Origin: Polydactylus sextarius
Lineage: Eukaryota > Chordata > Actinopteri > Polynemidae
DNA: 64,000 bases
Direction of reading: 5' to 3'
Assembly: GCA_016801845.1 (NCBI GenBank)
Contig: CM028909.1
Location: forward strand, 19,069,313 to 19,133,312
Part shown: positions 36,529 through 48,633 of the stretch, one piece after another
Layout: each line of letters starts with the position of its first letter
Numbering within the stretch: position 1 is the stretch's first letter
Notes under the pieces: generated by a model
The model's database searches: none
Told to the model about the DNA's origin: nothing
What the model saw: only the letters and a program-made list of their open reading frames with translations
Translations under genes and position numbers: made by a program

Positions 36529-39500
36529 ATGTCTTCCTTCTCGGAGTCTGCCCTGGAGAAGAAGCTGTCCGAGCTGAGCAGCTCGCAGCAAAGCGTCCAG
36601 ACTCTGTCTCTGTGGATCATACACCACCGCAAACACTCGGCCCTCATCGTCAAAGTGTGGCACAGAGAGCTGAAGAAAGGTGAGAGCTGCTGCCTCCTTA
36701 ACTCAGGTTCTAACAAAACTATAACTACTTAAGATTTAATAGTTTGTAACTGACTGAAACGATCACTGTATGAAATATGAAACTGTTTTCTTAACCTAAC
36801 CTTGTCGCTACTGCAAACCTAATTTAAATGTGTTGACACATTGATAATTCATTTCTGTAAATGCAAGTGTTTAAATGATATATCTTGTCATTTGTTGTGC
36901 AGCTAAAAGCAGCAGGAAACTGACGTTCCTGTATCTGGCCAACGACGTGATCCAGAACAGCAAGAAGAAAGGACCAGAGTTCACCAAAGACTTTGAGTCT
37001 GTCCTTGTTGATGCCTGCTCCCATGTTGCCAGGTAGATAATAAAGTCACATGTGCTTCATGAAAGTCTCATCATGATATGATATTACATCAGTTCTGTGG
37101 ACAATGTCACAATGTCTGTCACCAAACAGTTTTGATCTGATTTGATTCAGATGTCTGCAGACGTATCATTTACTCACCTAAAACAATCAGTTCATCAACA
37201 GTTCATATCCGTTCACAAAAAGCAGATGAAATATGTTGTCTGACATCTTTTATATTTCTGAATGAAAAATAACCAACAGAACTTTGAGTTGTCATTGTTG
37301 AGACAGAAGTTTATGATTACAATGAGTATCAGTGTTTTTTCACTTTTTCACATCAATAACTTTGGATCATTAATCGTTGAACAGATGGTTTATTGGTTGA
37401 TGGATATTGATGGATCGATAGTTGTACTTCTACTCATTCATTCATTTTAATACAGTCTGATTTTTAATGTGTAGTTACTTTGATTATTACTCTGGGATAA
37501 TAAAGTCAGCTTTGATCCTTTCAATAACTTTCTCTGTAATTATGCCTTTTAAATTGTGTACAATCTTGCAAACCACTGGTTTGAACTGTAAAATGGTACT
37601 TTTTTTCTTTTAATCCTGTCATTTCCTGATGAACTCTGCTGTTCTCCTTCAGTGAGGCAGATGAGAGCTGTAAAAAGCACATGGAGAGACTGTTGAACAT
37701 CTGGAAGGAGAGGAATCTGTACCGAGGTGACTTCATCCAGCAGCTCAAACTGGCCATAGAAGACACTAACAGCCCCAGGCCTTCAGGTCAGACAACTGTC
37801 ACCTTGTTGCACCAACACATTTATGATTTGTTAGGGATGGTAATTTCACAAAATATGATTTTTAAGTAAAACTTCATATGAAATCACTGATATTAATACC
37901 AATACTTTTCATTATTAAAAGCAGCTAATGTAATATGTATAGATAGAAGTGTGTCGTGAGTTATGAGGTGAATGCATCAGTAATCATATAGTTTCTACAT
38001 GATGCATTTCCATGCGCTATTATGTGATTATTTTGTGACTTATGTGGCATTTGACATGGGTGTTTTTTTCCTGTCCTGTGGGGTTGACAGAGGAGAAGAA
38101 GGCAGTGAAACGTAGCTATCAGAAGATCCAGGAAGACGAAGATGATGAGGATGACGACTACAGAAGCCACAACTCCCCTCACAGCACTGATATCTCTGCA
38201 ACTCAGCTGGTAAGGAGATTAGCATGTCTCAGTGACACAGAATGTGAAACAAAATCCTCAGTGTTAAAAACATTTGTCTTCTGTTTTACTCATTTTCTTT
38301 CTTTTTATTTCTCTTCACTCTCTTCCTCTTTTGCTTCACACACTGTGACTCACACTTTCAGACGGAAGAGCTGGTGAAGGCCCTACAGGATTTAGAAAAC
38401 GCTGCATCAGGTGACGCAGCTGTTCGTCAGAAGATTGCCTCGCTGCCGCAGGAAGTCCAGGATGTTTCTTTGCTGGAGAAGATCACTGGTAAGACTGGAC
38501 CTAGAATTTATTTATTTATTTTTCAACTTGGAATTGCAGTATTATTGCAGCATGCATTAGATTTTTTTTAATTTCTCACAGTCCTTTGTTTTTTCATGTG
38601 CTGTTTCTGCATCACAGTGACACTGTGTCTGTTGAATTATTCATGGTTTCTGGTGAGGGTTTTTACCATGGATGTGTTTAGAATAAGAGAGGTTATGATT
38701 GTGAAAAGTAATGATTCAACTCAGGCCAGCTGGCAAATTTACAAGCAAACAATAGTTAAAAATCTTGTAGAAAATGTTGAATTGTATTGAGTTCTTTGTA
38801 AACATGAGTAAACAAATATATATTAATCATTGTAGAAGCAACCTATATAGTACTGAACAGAAGAAAAATAAGCAGATGATTCAAGGTGTTACGTAGTAAA
38901 AAGAAGCTCAGCAAATGAAAGAAATTTAAAGGTGTAAAGTACATACAGAAAGCCTGTTAATAAATATCCTGATCTGTGATTTTAACAAGCTATTCTCGCT
39001 CCTCTCTAGACAAGGAGGCGGCAGACAAGCTGTCGAAGACGGTGGATGAAGCCTGTTTACTGCTGGCTGAGTACAACGGCCGACTAGCTGCAGAGTTGGA
39101 GGACCGCAGGCAGCTGGCCCGCATGCTGACTGAATACATCACCAGCCAGAAGGAAGCGCTTATGGAGAGAGAGAAAAAACTGGAGGCAAGGCACCGTATA
39201 CACCACATCGGCCACCAGCATACGGAGAACTGGGACATAGATTTAGTATTTTCATTGTGTGGCTGCAAAGCCTTCTATTATAAAGCTATTGTTTGTGTAG
39301 TTGTTAAGTGGTTAATGTTATAGAAACGATGGTTCAAACAAGTATAATCCATTTGCACAGATGTTTTTAAAAAATGCCAGAGAACTGTTAGAAAATATTT
39401 TAGAAGAACTTTATTATATGTTGTATAGTAAAGCAATTATTTGTATCTCACATGTACTTTTGCTGTATCTTCTTGATTGTACTCTGCAGGAATATAAGCA

Positions 39501-39639
39501 GAAACTGGCGAGGGTGACCCAAGTGAGGAAAGAGCTAAAGTCCCACATCCAGAGTCTCCCTGACCTCTCCCTCCTGCCCAATGTGACCGGTGGCCTGGCC
39601 CCACTCCCCTCAGCAGGAGACCTCTTCTCTACCGACTGA
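36529..39639 (+). CDS. rprd1b: RPRD1B (CREPT), RNA polymerase II CTD-binding protein
   Basis: Seven exons (36529-36679, 36903-37032, 37653-37786, 38091-38209, 38362-38488, 39010-39185, 39490-39639) encode 328 aa, against 326 in human. The protein begins MSSFSESALEKKLSEL and ends AGDLFSTD, as in vertebrate RPRD1B. Residues 1 to about 135 form the CTD-interacting domain (LANDVIQNSKKKGPEF, ERLLNIWKER). An acidic linker (DEDDEDDD) follows, then the C-terminal coiled-coil dimerisation domain (ALQDLENAASGD, DEACLLLAEYNGRLAAELEDRRQ, KELKSHIQSLPDLS). The nuclear protein binds the phosphorylated CTD of RNA polymerase II and recruits the phosphatase RPAP2. Intron 6 has a GC donor (GAG|GCAAGG), required to keep KKLE|EYKQK in frame. 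The 3' UTR is long, with AATAAA motifs near 40901 and 40991. RPRD1A is the closest alternative but fits less well in the linker and tail. Confidence 0.95.
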
Positions 39640-41870
39640 GAGGGTTTTGTGCCGAGACGAACTACCCCAAATGCTCCTCCCCACCCAAACCCTGCCCCAT
39701 GTTTGATTCACAAAAAGAATCCCAGCTGTGTCTCCAGCCAGAGGACACGTGTGGTCAAACCTCTCTCAGCAGAGTAGTCAGCCCACCTGCTAACTTCAAA
39801 CCTGCAGGACAAGAGGGAGGAAGGGACATTCGAAGGAAGGTTTGGTGAAATCAAAATGCTCTGCAGAGGAGAAAAGAGACTCTGTCAGCCTGTATTTTTC
39901 CCGTTCTCGCTCAGTTAACAAGGATTCCACTCCACCAGCTTGGAACGAGTTTGTTTCCTGTTTGTTTTTAATTTTTTTTTAATGCTGAATATGTCACTGA
40001 TTTAGGAGGAGGAGAGGTGTGAAAAAGCAAAGCTTTGACAGACATAAATGTTGGTTGCCAGGGCATGTCAATCAAAGTGGTAGTGTCTTTCTTCGAGGTA
40101 TAGTTTGGATTCAGTGAGCAAAGGTGGGCCGTTTGCTCTCACAGTTCTCAGAGGTTGTGACTACACTGTGAAGAGGATGAACCATTCATTAATTTCTTTT
40201 TTTTTTTCTTTGTTTTCTTTTTGGCTTTCAGTTTGTGGCTTTTTATTGAATTATAGATGAATAGGTGGTTTGAGGAGTTTGTACAATTAGGGAAGATACC
40301 GGTTTGGGTTCAGTGTATGTTGGTTCCTAGGTATTTCATGAATGCTTGTGGTCAACAACTGTTACACAGCACATCAGTAAAACTCCATTTACAATTGACT
40401 TACAAGTCAATAGATAAGCTTTGGATCACATGTTCCTATTTGCATACATTTGCTCTTATTTACAGTCCTGATGTGTGCAAGTGCAGAGACACGTTTGTTC
40501 TAACACTTTAATTTGGACAGATGCTTGAAATGTGACAAGGCTAATTATGTGCAAAAGTGTGCACTTAGGCAAGGTTTGCGTTTGACAAAACAAATCCTGG
40601 AAGTTTGAAAAAAATAATCAAAGTTTGCTTTCTAAGAAACCGCCTGGTCTTTATTGTGTGAAAGCAACTCTAGTACCATCTGATTGAGGGAATACAGTGG
40701 GGAAAAAACAAACAAAAAAATGTTAAAGATATTTTAGTTTTAGTGTGTAGGGTTGCGAAATACGGAAACAAAGAAATATCAAGCTACCTAGGTCAGAACA
40801 GGAACGTTTTCTGATAATGTTGTGTATCATAACTTGTTTTGGTATCGAAAAAAATCAGGACAGATTGTCTAGTTACGTACATCACATACGATATGTGAAA
40901 TAAATCTGAACTGTCATCTTCAGCTTCATTCTTGAGTATTTAAAAAACATGTCCATAAAGAGTCAGAATGTAGAATTCCCACATGTTTGAAATAAAGAAG
41001 ATGAATGAATGATAATTAACTGTAATACAAACCCTGCTTATGTGTATGACTATAACTAAGTAAGTAACAACAACATCAAACTGACAAACCACCTTACAAA
41101 TTCCTAAATTCAGATATTAATGCCGTTCACGGATGGTTACTTATTCCTGCTATAATATTTAGTATAGCAGTTTGTGAGAATTTTTTTAAAAACAGTTTCT
41201 ATCAAAGCCAGAACTATAAGTATCATTTGTTGTTACAAAAAAAGAAAGGAAACCCTCTCATGGAGAAAAATGTTTACCAAGACCAACATCCATTTTGCAA
41301 CATTCAAAAGCAGAAAGCTTGACAAATGCTGCTATAAATCCTTTTCTGGAAACCCCTTGATCAGTGTCTCCTGTAGGTAACAATGTCACACACTTTACAG
41401 CTGAATGTGTGGATATCATCACATATTAGTATTTAAAAATCCCTTCAGGTTTGATTAAAATACAATTCAATTTTGTAATAAGCTTTAAGTGTTTGTTACC
41501 ACAACTGTGCACCAGGAAGTATTTCAGCAGCATTTTCACCCCGGTGCGTCTCACTATAGATAATTTCTTACTTACTTCCTGCTTGGTATGTTTCACTCTG
41601 CAGAGTCACATCATACCACCAGGACTACACCAGTAAGGGTGGTGTATTTCTGTAAGGAAATTATTCAGTGAATGCCAATAAACTGGAACCAATTAAACAA
41701 TTAACCCATGTGTGATTTACAAGAGAAATATACCAAACTCAGACACAAAACCGTGCACTACAGAAATAAAACATGTTTAGATTCACAAACATAGAGTATA
41801 CCTGTGTGTATATGACACTTTTGTAAGTGAGAATGAGGTCATTGTGTCACTGATTATATAATTAGAACTA
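39640..41870 (+). other. rprd1b 3' UTR and following intergenic DNA
   Basis: To about 41000 the sequence looks like a long AT-rich 3' UTR. Beyond that no gene is seen. Confidence 0.45.
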
Positions 41871-42330
41871 CAGTTCAATCAGGAGACACTAACAAGAGAG
41901 TATGCAATTATGAAATTAAATTTATTAACAGCACAAGAAGAATCTTTTGTGCTCAGACCCCGGCAGGATGTGGGAACTGGAGGGCGATGCATAGAACAGA
42001 AGATCTCAACTGATGATCTTTCTTCCTGGGGCCTAGACACTTGTGGTGTAGAAGGAACCAGAGGATGAGCGTTGCCATGTGGAGGTCTCTGTAACAGCGG
42101 CTTGACTGGAGGTAGACTGGCAACCAGGTTAAGGTGGTGAAGGGGAGCAAGTGGGTCCTGCTGATGCACGATGCTGAAATGACAACTGAATGAGAGCAGA
42201 GAGAAATGACACTAAATGTTTCTCTTAAATCTTAGCGGCTGTCATTCTAGGTGATGATTGGATAGAGACAACAAAAGCAGGTGTGTGATTCGGATGCCAA
42301 GTGGGTGGTTCTGACTTTGTGTGCAAAGAT
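41870..42330 (-). mobile_element. Possible solo-LTR-like repeat
   Basis: A compact stretch, more GC-rich than its flanks, reads on the minus strand as Pro-rich open sequence followed by TTAATAAATTTAA and a GTTAGTGTCTCCT end. This resembles the R/U5 region of a fish LTR retrotransposon. No target duplication was identified. It could equally be an unrelated repeat. Confidence 0.25.
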
Positions 42331-43032
42331 AGTCTTCCTGACTGAACTTTCACTCAGCTTCATGAAAATGACAGTTCAAAGTTTATAACTGGCTCAATAT
42401 AATTATAATAATAATTAAAAAAATATTTATTAATTTTGATAATTACTTGGCAATTAATCATCTGATAGAAACAATCTGTTTATATGATGATACCCTTCCC
42501 AAGACAAACTTCTACCCTCACAATTTTGAGAGAGGTTTATACACAGGTAGGATATGAACCAGGTCAGATTCTCCCAGGAGGGAGGGGTTATGTGCTTCCT
42601 TAGTGTCGTTATAAATAAGTTACACAAAAAGGATGGAGGCACTTGTGAAAGCTGTGTCTGTAACTTACTACTTAGAAACGCAGATAATACGGCCTCGTGC
42701 ACACAGTATGTATCTTTAATGTGCTAAGAGTCTATAAATGGACATGATTTGTATGGGATGGCTCTAGTGCCTGACTAGAAATATCTCAGGTATCAATGTT
42801 ATTAAAACAATGTCTCTGGATGCCAGCGTTACATGAGTTGTAGCAGAGGAGCAACACAAAGATGTACTTGTTTTAACAACGTGTCACTTAGAATGTTGAC
42901 TGATGTTAATGACAAGATTCTCTGATGTCATGGAGATCTATTCTAAAACACTGTCCTGTCAGACAATTAGAGACATGTGTTGATAGTTTGGAGAGACACA
43001 AATACCAAAAGGATACATATTGAAGAGCAACG

Positions 43033-45720
43033 ATGAGTGAGCAGAGTTCAATATTTAATGAACTCCGTCTGGAGAAACAACTTTGTGACGCAATGATCAG
43101 AGCAGGCGATGCTGAATTTCACATCCACAAGATCATCATGTCAAACTGCAGCCCGTATTTCAGGTGAGATGGGTAATTGGGGTTAATTGCCAAACACAGC
43201 AGTATTTTTGAGAGCAAAGTAGAGTTGACAAACTAACACAACATTATCAGTAACGGAAGGTAATTCAAGGAGAAATAACTTGTATCAACAACATATAAAA
43301 CCATTGAAACAGGTAAAATACGAGCTTCTAACTCTTTACAAAGATACCAGTGTTTTCTTGAGGTGCAAAGGTTTTATCTTTTTCTGTAAAGTATTCTGGT
43401 GTACAACAATTTAATATGTTATGATGCTGATGCATTCATACATAAACTGCTTTTAATGATGATGAAGTATGAAATCTTTCACCCACAAGTTTTATGTTTG
43501 GCATTTCATTTTAACTTGGTTACAGCAGCTCTGGAAAGGGCAATGGGAACTTACTCTTTGTGTTGTTACTATGTGATGGATGATTATGCAGGAAAGTGTT
43601 TGTTTTAACCTGTTGGTTTTGTCTCCTTCCTGGCCCACAGAGCTCTCTTTACCCACTGGTCAAAGCCAGGCAGTCAGGTCTTTAACATTCCCAATGTGTC
43701 AGCTGACATGATGAAGCTCATCATTGAGTTCGCCTACACCAACTTTGTTCCTGTGACAGAGGAAAATGTACGAGAGCTTTTCATTGCAGCTGACCAGTTC
43801 AATGTAACAGGTGTCGTAGAGGCCTGCAGTCACTTCATGGAGGAGCAGCTGGTCCCTCAGAACTGTATCAGCACCTGGCAGTTCACAAACTTCTATTATT
43901 ACCCAGATCTGAAACAAAAGGCTTTCCTCTTCACGTTGAAACGTTTTGAGGAGGTTGCTGCTAACTCAGAGGAGTTCCTGCAGCTCTCTGCACAGGACCT
44001 CACCAAAATCATTGAGAATGACCAAGTCAACGTGAAGAAGGAGAGGACAGTGTTTGAGGCTGTTCTTCGCTGGATTGCCCACGCACCTGAGGAGCGCAGA
44101 GAATACATCGCTCTGCTTTTGTCCAACGTAAGTGTAGAGTGAGCAACTGCTAAACTGCGTCTGGCCAATATTTGTTTTAAGAATTGATTGTGTATTATTT
44201 CTGTCTTCATGTATGTCTGTGCAGGTCCGGCTGGCTTTGCTGAGTCCAGAATACATCATAGAGACTGTGCAAACCAACGAATTAGTGAAGGCAAGTGAAG
44301 AGTGTCAATCTCTTCTTCTCAAGGCCTCAAAGATCATCCTCGATGTTAGAACAAGGGAGTTCTCTGACTTTATTTACCATCATCCCTTGACCCGTCCACG
44401 TCTGCCCCCTGCCTACCTGTTGGCCATTGGAGGTTGGAGTGGTGGCAGCCCCACCAATGGCATTGAGGCCTACGATGTCCGTGCAGAACATTGGATCAAT
44501 GTGACCAACAACGAGATGATTCCCTGTGCCTACATTGGCACTGCCTTCCTCAACGGATCAGTTTATTGTGTTGGTGGCTTTGACAGTAGTGAACAGTTCA
44601 GCACCATGTACAAGCTTGATCTGAGCAAAAACACCTGGCAGGAGGTGGCACCAATGCATTCCCGTCGCTGCTATGTCAGTGTAACAACGATGGATGGGTA
44701 CGTATACGCCATGGGAGGTTATGATGGACACGATCGACTCAGCACTGCTGAGCGCTATCAGCCTGCAACCAATCAGTGGACATTAATTGCATCCATGCAT
44801 GAGCAGAGGAGTGATGCAAGCTGCACAACTCTAAATAGCAAGGTGGGTAGAGATGAGATCAGCCAAGAATAACTGAGGTGGCTGTGGTTTGGGTAGGGAA
44901 TGTGCAACTAACAGGTTGCACATTTTATGTTTGACTCTCAAAGACATGGAAATATGCCTGAGAAACACATTTCTTTAAATTACATTCAAGTTTCATGTTT
45001 TTAAGTACTTTTAAATATATCTATTTATTCTTTTTATTTATTTATTCTCCATAGATCTACATTTGTGGTGGCTTCAATGGGAATGAGTGCTTGTCAACGG
45101 CTGAATGTTACAACCCACAGACCAACCAGTGGACACTGATCGCCCACATGGCCAACAGGCGCAGTGGAGTTGGGGTCATCGCTTATGCCAGCCATATCTT
45201 TGCAGTAAGCACACTGACACTCATCAAACCAGAAACACTCAAATCATGCACGTTTAGTAAATTAATCTTCATTACAAACCAAGTAACCTTTGTGTCCCTC
45301 TGATGTGATGAAGGTTTATCAAGAAAATAGGGTCATCAGTCATGATGTCATATTTCACCTTTCTTTGTGTAGGTTGGTGGTTTCAATGGAACCAGTCGTC
45401 TGCGTACTGTTGAGGCCTACAACCCTGACAGCAACAGTTGGCATGATGTGCCCTCCATGCTGACCCCCCGCAGCAACTTTGGCATTGATGTAATTGATGA
45501 CCGTCTCTTTGCTGTTGGGGGCTTCAATGGTTTCACCACAACCTGTTGTGTCGAGTGCTATGACATTGAAGCAGATGATTGGTTTGGCGTCTCTGACATG
45601 GACATCTCCCGCAGTGCCCTGAGTTGCTGCATTGTGTATGGCCTCACCAACATGGCTGAATTCACTCTCACTCCTCATTCCATGCAATTCTCCTCCTCTG
45701 AGGAGGATGAAGTCGAGTGA
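43033..45720 (+). CDS. klhl10: KLHL10-type BTB-BACK-Kelch protein, copy A (intact)
   Basis: Five exons (43033-43163, 43641-44127, 44225-44842, 45055-45204, 45373-45720) encode 577 aa. The BTB domain spans about residues 10-115 (IFNELRLEKQLCDAMI, FNIPNVSADMMKLIIEFAYT). BACK spans about 120-235 (EACSHFMEEQL, VFEAVLRWIAH). Six kelch repeats run from about 272 (AIGGWSGGSPTN, VGGFDSS, APMHSRRCYVSVT, MGGYDGHDRLSTAERY, ICGGFNGNECLSTAE, AVGGFNGFTTT). KLHL10 is the testis-specific substrate adaptor of a CUL3 E3 ligase needed for spermatid maturation in mammals, and the kelch signature here is closest to it. The C-terminus diverges from copies B and C and ends in an acidic SSSEEDEVE tail. AATAAA is at 45751-45756. 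The function in fish is inferred from the family. Confidence 0.92.
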
Positions 45721-45899
45721 TGATCTGATCATGACTTTTGTTGCTTTGTAAATAAATATTTCTGTGCATCATTTTTGCACCTGTGCTATTTTCAGTTTGT
45801 GTAATTAATAATTTTTCAACTTTCTGTTGGACTATTACCAAACCCCCATCATCTCTAACTTTCTGATTTTCTCTTTTCCATTGTTTCCTTTTTCCTTTG

Positions 45900-46460
45900 T
45901 CAACTTCCTAACTACTTGTTAAAGCCCCAATATGTAATTTTTCAGGCCTTTTACTAACAAAAATATTTCTTTCATTCAAAACTATGACCTCATTAGTATT
46001 TAACTCCATCAACAAGTTGAAATGTTTTAGTAGGCTTTGAATTTTCCATTTATATATATACATAGATCTGGTGAGCTCAATGTAGGTTGACATGTTGATT
46101 CACTATTTTGAGACTACAGGTCCTGACGGGGGACAACACTAAGTAAATACAGCTCTGCCTTTTAGAGTTTAGTTTAGAGTTTAGTGTTTTTAGAGGCAGT
46201 GGCAGCCCAACCAACTCAGACTTACAGAGGGAGATACCCACCAGACATAAACACAGTCTGCCAGAGAGCTCTGTGAGAAACAATTGATATATGTTAAACT
46301 GGAAAAAAAAAAAAAGTCCAGAGTGCCAGATTTCTCACACACAGGCATCAGCCAGAGGCTCACTCTGCTCGGACAGAAGCAGGCTGGCGGTACACCACTG
46401 GACCTCACAGTGGCGAAAAAAAAAAAAAAAACTTTTGTCACTACAGTGTATCTTTCTAGG
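45900..46460. repeat. Possible fish interspersed repeat downstream of klhl10 copy A
   Basis: The stretch opens with TTAAAGCCCCAATATGTAA, a phrase seen at the ends of common teleost MITE-like repeats, and contains two A-runs near 46303 and 46418. The termini were not matched, so the call is tentative. Confidence 0.25.
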
Positions 46461-46639
46461 TTTCTTATATATTTTCACAACATATTTTCCAGCTCTCTGT
46501 CCACTGGTTTGTGTGTGCGTTCATCAGAGCGGAGCAGTAGGAGATTGAGGTGAGGTAACAGTACAGGACATGGCTGTGGTTGCTGAGGCAGGGATTAGGC
46601 TGAGGATGGCACAAAAAATGGTTTAGGCAAGCAATTACA

Positions 46640-47945
46640 GTATATCCACTGGGGTTACAACAATGAACTGGTGAGGACTTGAGGGAATAACATAGCTAAA
46701 GAACTGCAGGTGTGCAGGTAGGTAGCAGGAGCAGGAAGTCGTTCCCAGCCTTGGGAACACCCACACACCCATAAAGACAACACAGCAAGCACTGACATAT
46801 AAGTAGAAGGGAAAGGAAGGACAACAAGACAAAAACCCACTAGGTTCCTAAAAGTGCCCCCCTGTCAATGAGAGCCTCCTGACCAACCACTCAGCTTGCG
46901 AGGGTGGTTGCAGTGTAAAGCTGCCAGTGTGTCTGGGTCCAAGATAAAAGAGATAGAGGATTTTGATATTATTGCAGAGTTCAACTCTTACTGCAGTGGG
47001 GTTGATTACCTTTATGATAGGGAATGGGCCAATATATTGGGGAGACAGTTTTAATGAGTCTATTAATAAAGCAATGTTCTTGGTCGACAAACAAACCAAC
47101 TGATTTTTGTATATTAAGGTGCTGGATTCCTGTGCCAATTTGCAGAGTGTGTAGATTGCAGACTGTGCCCAAGCTGAGTGGGAAATCCAGGTGAGAGGGT
47201 TTGACTCCACACACTATAATGTAGTTTCCAGAATTTGATTCCTTCTTTGAGACTGGTCATTGGTTTAGGGATGGAAGCCAGATGACAAGCTACCAGTGGC
47301 TCTGATGGCCTTCCAAAAAGACTGGGAGATGAACTGTTTTTTCATGAATTATTTAGTTAAGATGTTACATTCTGATTCTGGTAATCCAGCAGGGGGCAAT
47401 GTACTCCCAGGCGTTAGCATCCATGATAGATCACTAAAAGTACCTTCTAAGGAGGCAGAGGGTATGGTTGGCCTCTCCCTTGAAGGGGAATCTCTGAGGG
47501 GAACTGTTGGGGGAGAGCATCTCACTTGACATCTCTGGAAACAGGTCTGAAATTGACAACAAAACAGTGACACAAAAACAATCCAAAAAAAAGGGTGCTC
47601 ATCTGGAGTTAGCTTAGCCTGGCTAAGCTGCATAGACTTAGCTGGAGAGGGTGAGTTGTCCGACAGTCAATCAAATCAGAGACCATGGAGACAAGGGGAG
47701 TAGAGATCAGCTGCCTTGTCACCAGTGGAAAGCTCCCCCCAAACCCCCCTGAAAAGTGTGATTGTTCCACTTCCGCAGCAGTTTCCTGTGTACACATACA
47801 GCGTACACAGGAAAACTGGAAAGTTCTAAATGGAAAAAGGCAGAATCTGGGTTTGAGGTGCTGGGGTAACCACACACCCACAATAAAGACACAACAAGGA
47901 TTGACACACAACAAGAATGGAAAGAGAGAAAAGACAAACATGGGT
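46640..47945 (-). mobile_element. Degenerate Ty3/gypsy-type LTR retrotransposon remnant
   Basis: The minus-strand frame 46848-47210 resembles the pol C-terminus of fish gypsy elements (LSTKNIALLIDSLKLSP, IGPFPIIKVINPTAVRVEL). It is flanked by two related direct stretches, about 46720-46840 and 47850-47945. Both carry CCACACACCCA(C)AATAAAGACA-like text, and on the minus strand both read FPF..L.V..CCV...GVW. I read these as decayed LTRs. Most of gag and pol is missing, and the internal sequence has stops and gaps, so the element is dead. Confidence 0.55.
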
Positions 47946-48633
47946 GAATTGATGAAAACTCACAAGACTCCTCCTCCTACTACTACAACAGCTTCAAATG
48001 TAAAACATTTGATAAAGAATATCAGTAAGCAGTAGGTGCCTAATTTAACAAAGTTGTCACAAAAATCACAATGATATATTCTAAAAATAACAGAACTGCA
48101 TATACCGCAACAAAGAGGAACATTGGTTACTTTTTACTCTTACAGTATTATCAATGCAGCCTTGATGCACAGCGGACCAGTGCAGCATTGTAAGTCACAG
48201 TTCACCAGACTCCCACTGTGGGAACGCCACAAAAAAATCAACATATGATTTGGTCAATAGTCTCCAGACTTTTGCATTTAACTGTGATATTCAGTTTCAG
48301 TTTACTTTTGATAGTTATATGTAGGTAAATACATATGTGTAAAAAATACTATAAAAAGAGAATGTCTCAGAACAGCAAGAAAAACGTTAATATTGTTAAT
48401 ATAATACAAAAGATATACAAACATATCTTTAGAATAAATCATAGCAAACGAGCAACACAAAGATGTACTTGTTTTAACAACGTGTCACTTAGAATGTTGA
48501 CTGATGTTAATGACAAGATTCTCTGATGTCATGGAGATCTATTCTAAAACACTGTCCTGTCAGACAATTAGAGACATGTGTTGATAGTTTGGAGAGACAC
48601 AAATACCAAAAGGATACATATTGAAGAGCAACG

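Noticed and set aside
41879..42169. Pro-rich 96-codon minus-strand frame
   Set aside because: It looks like repeat-derived sequence with an internal AATAAA (LTR-like) rather than a cellular gene; listed only as a tentative mobile element.
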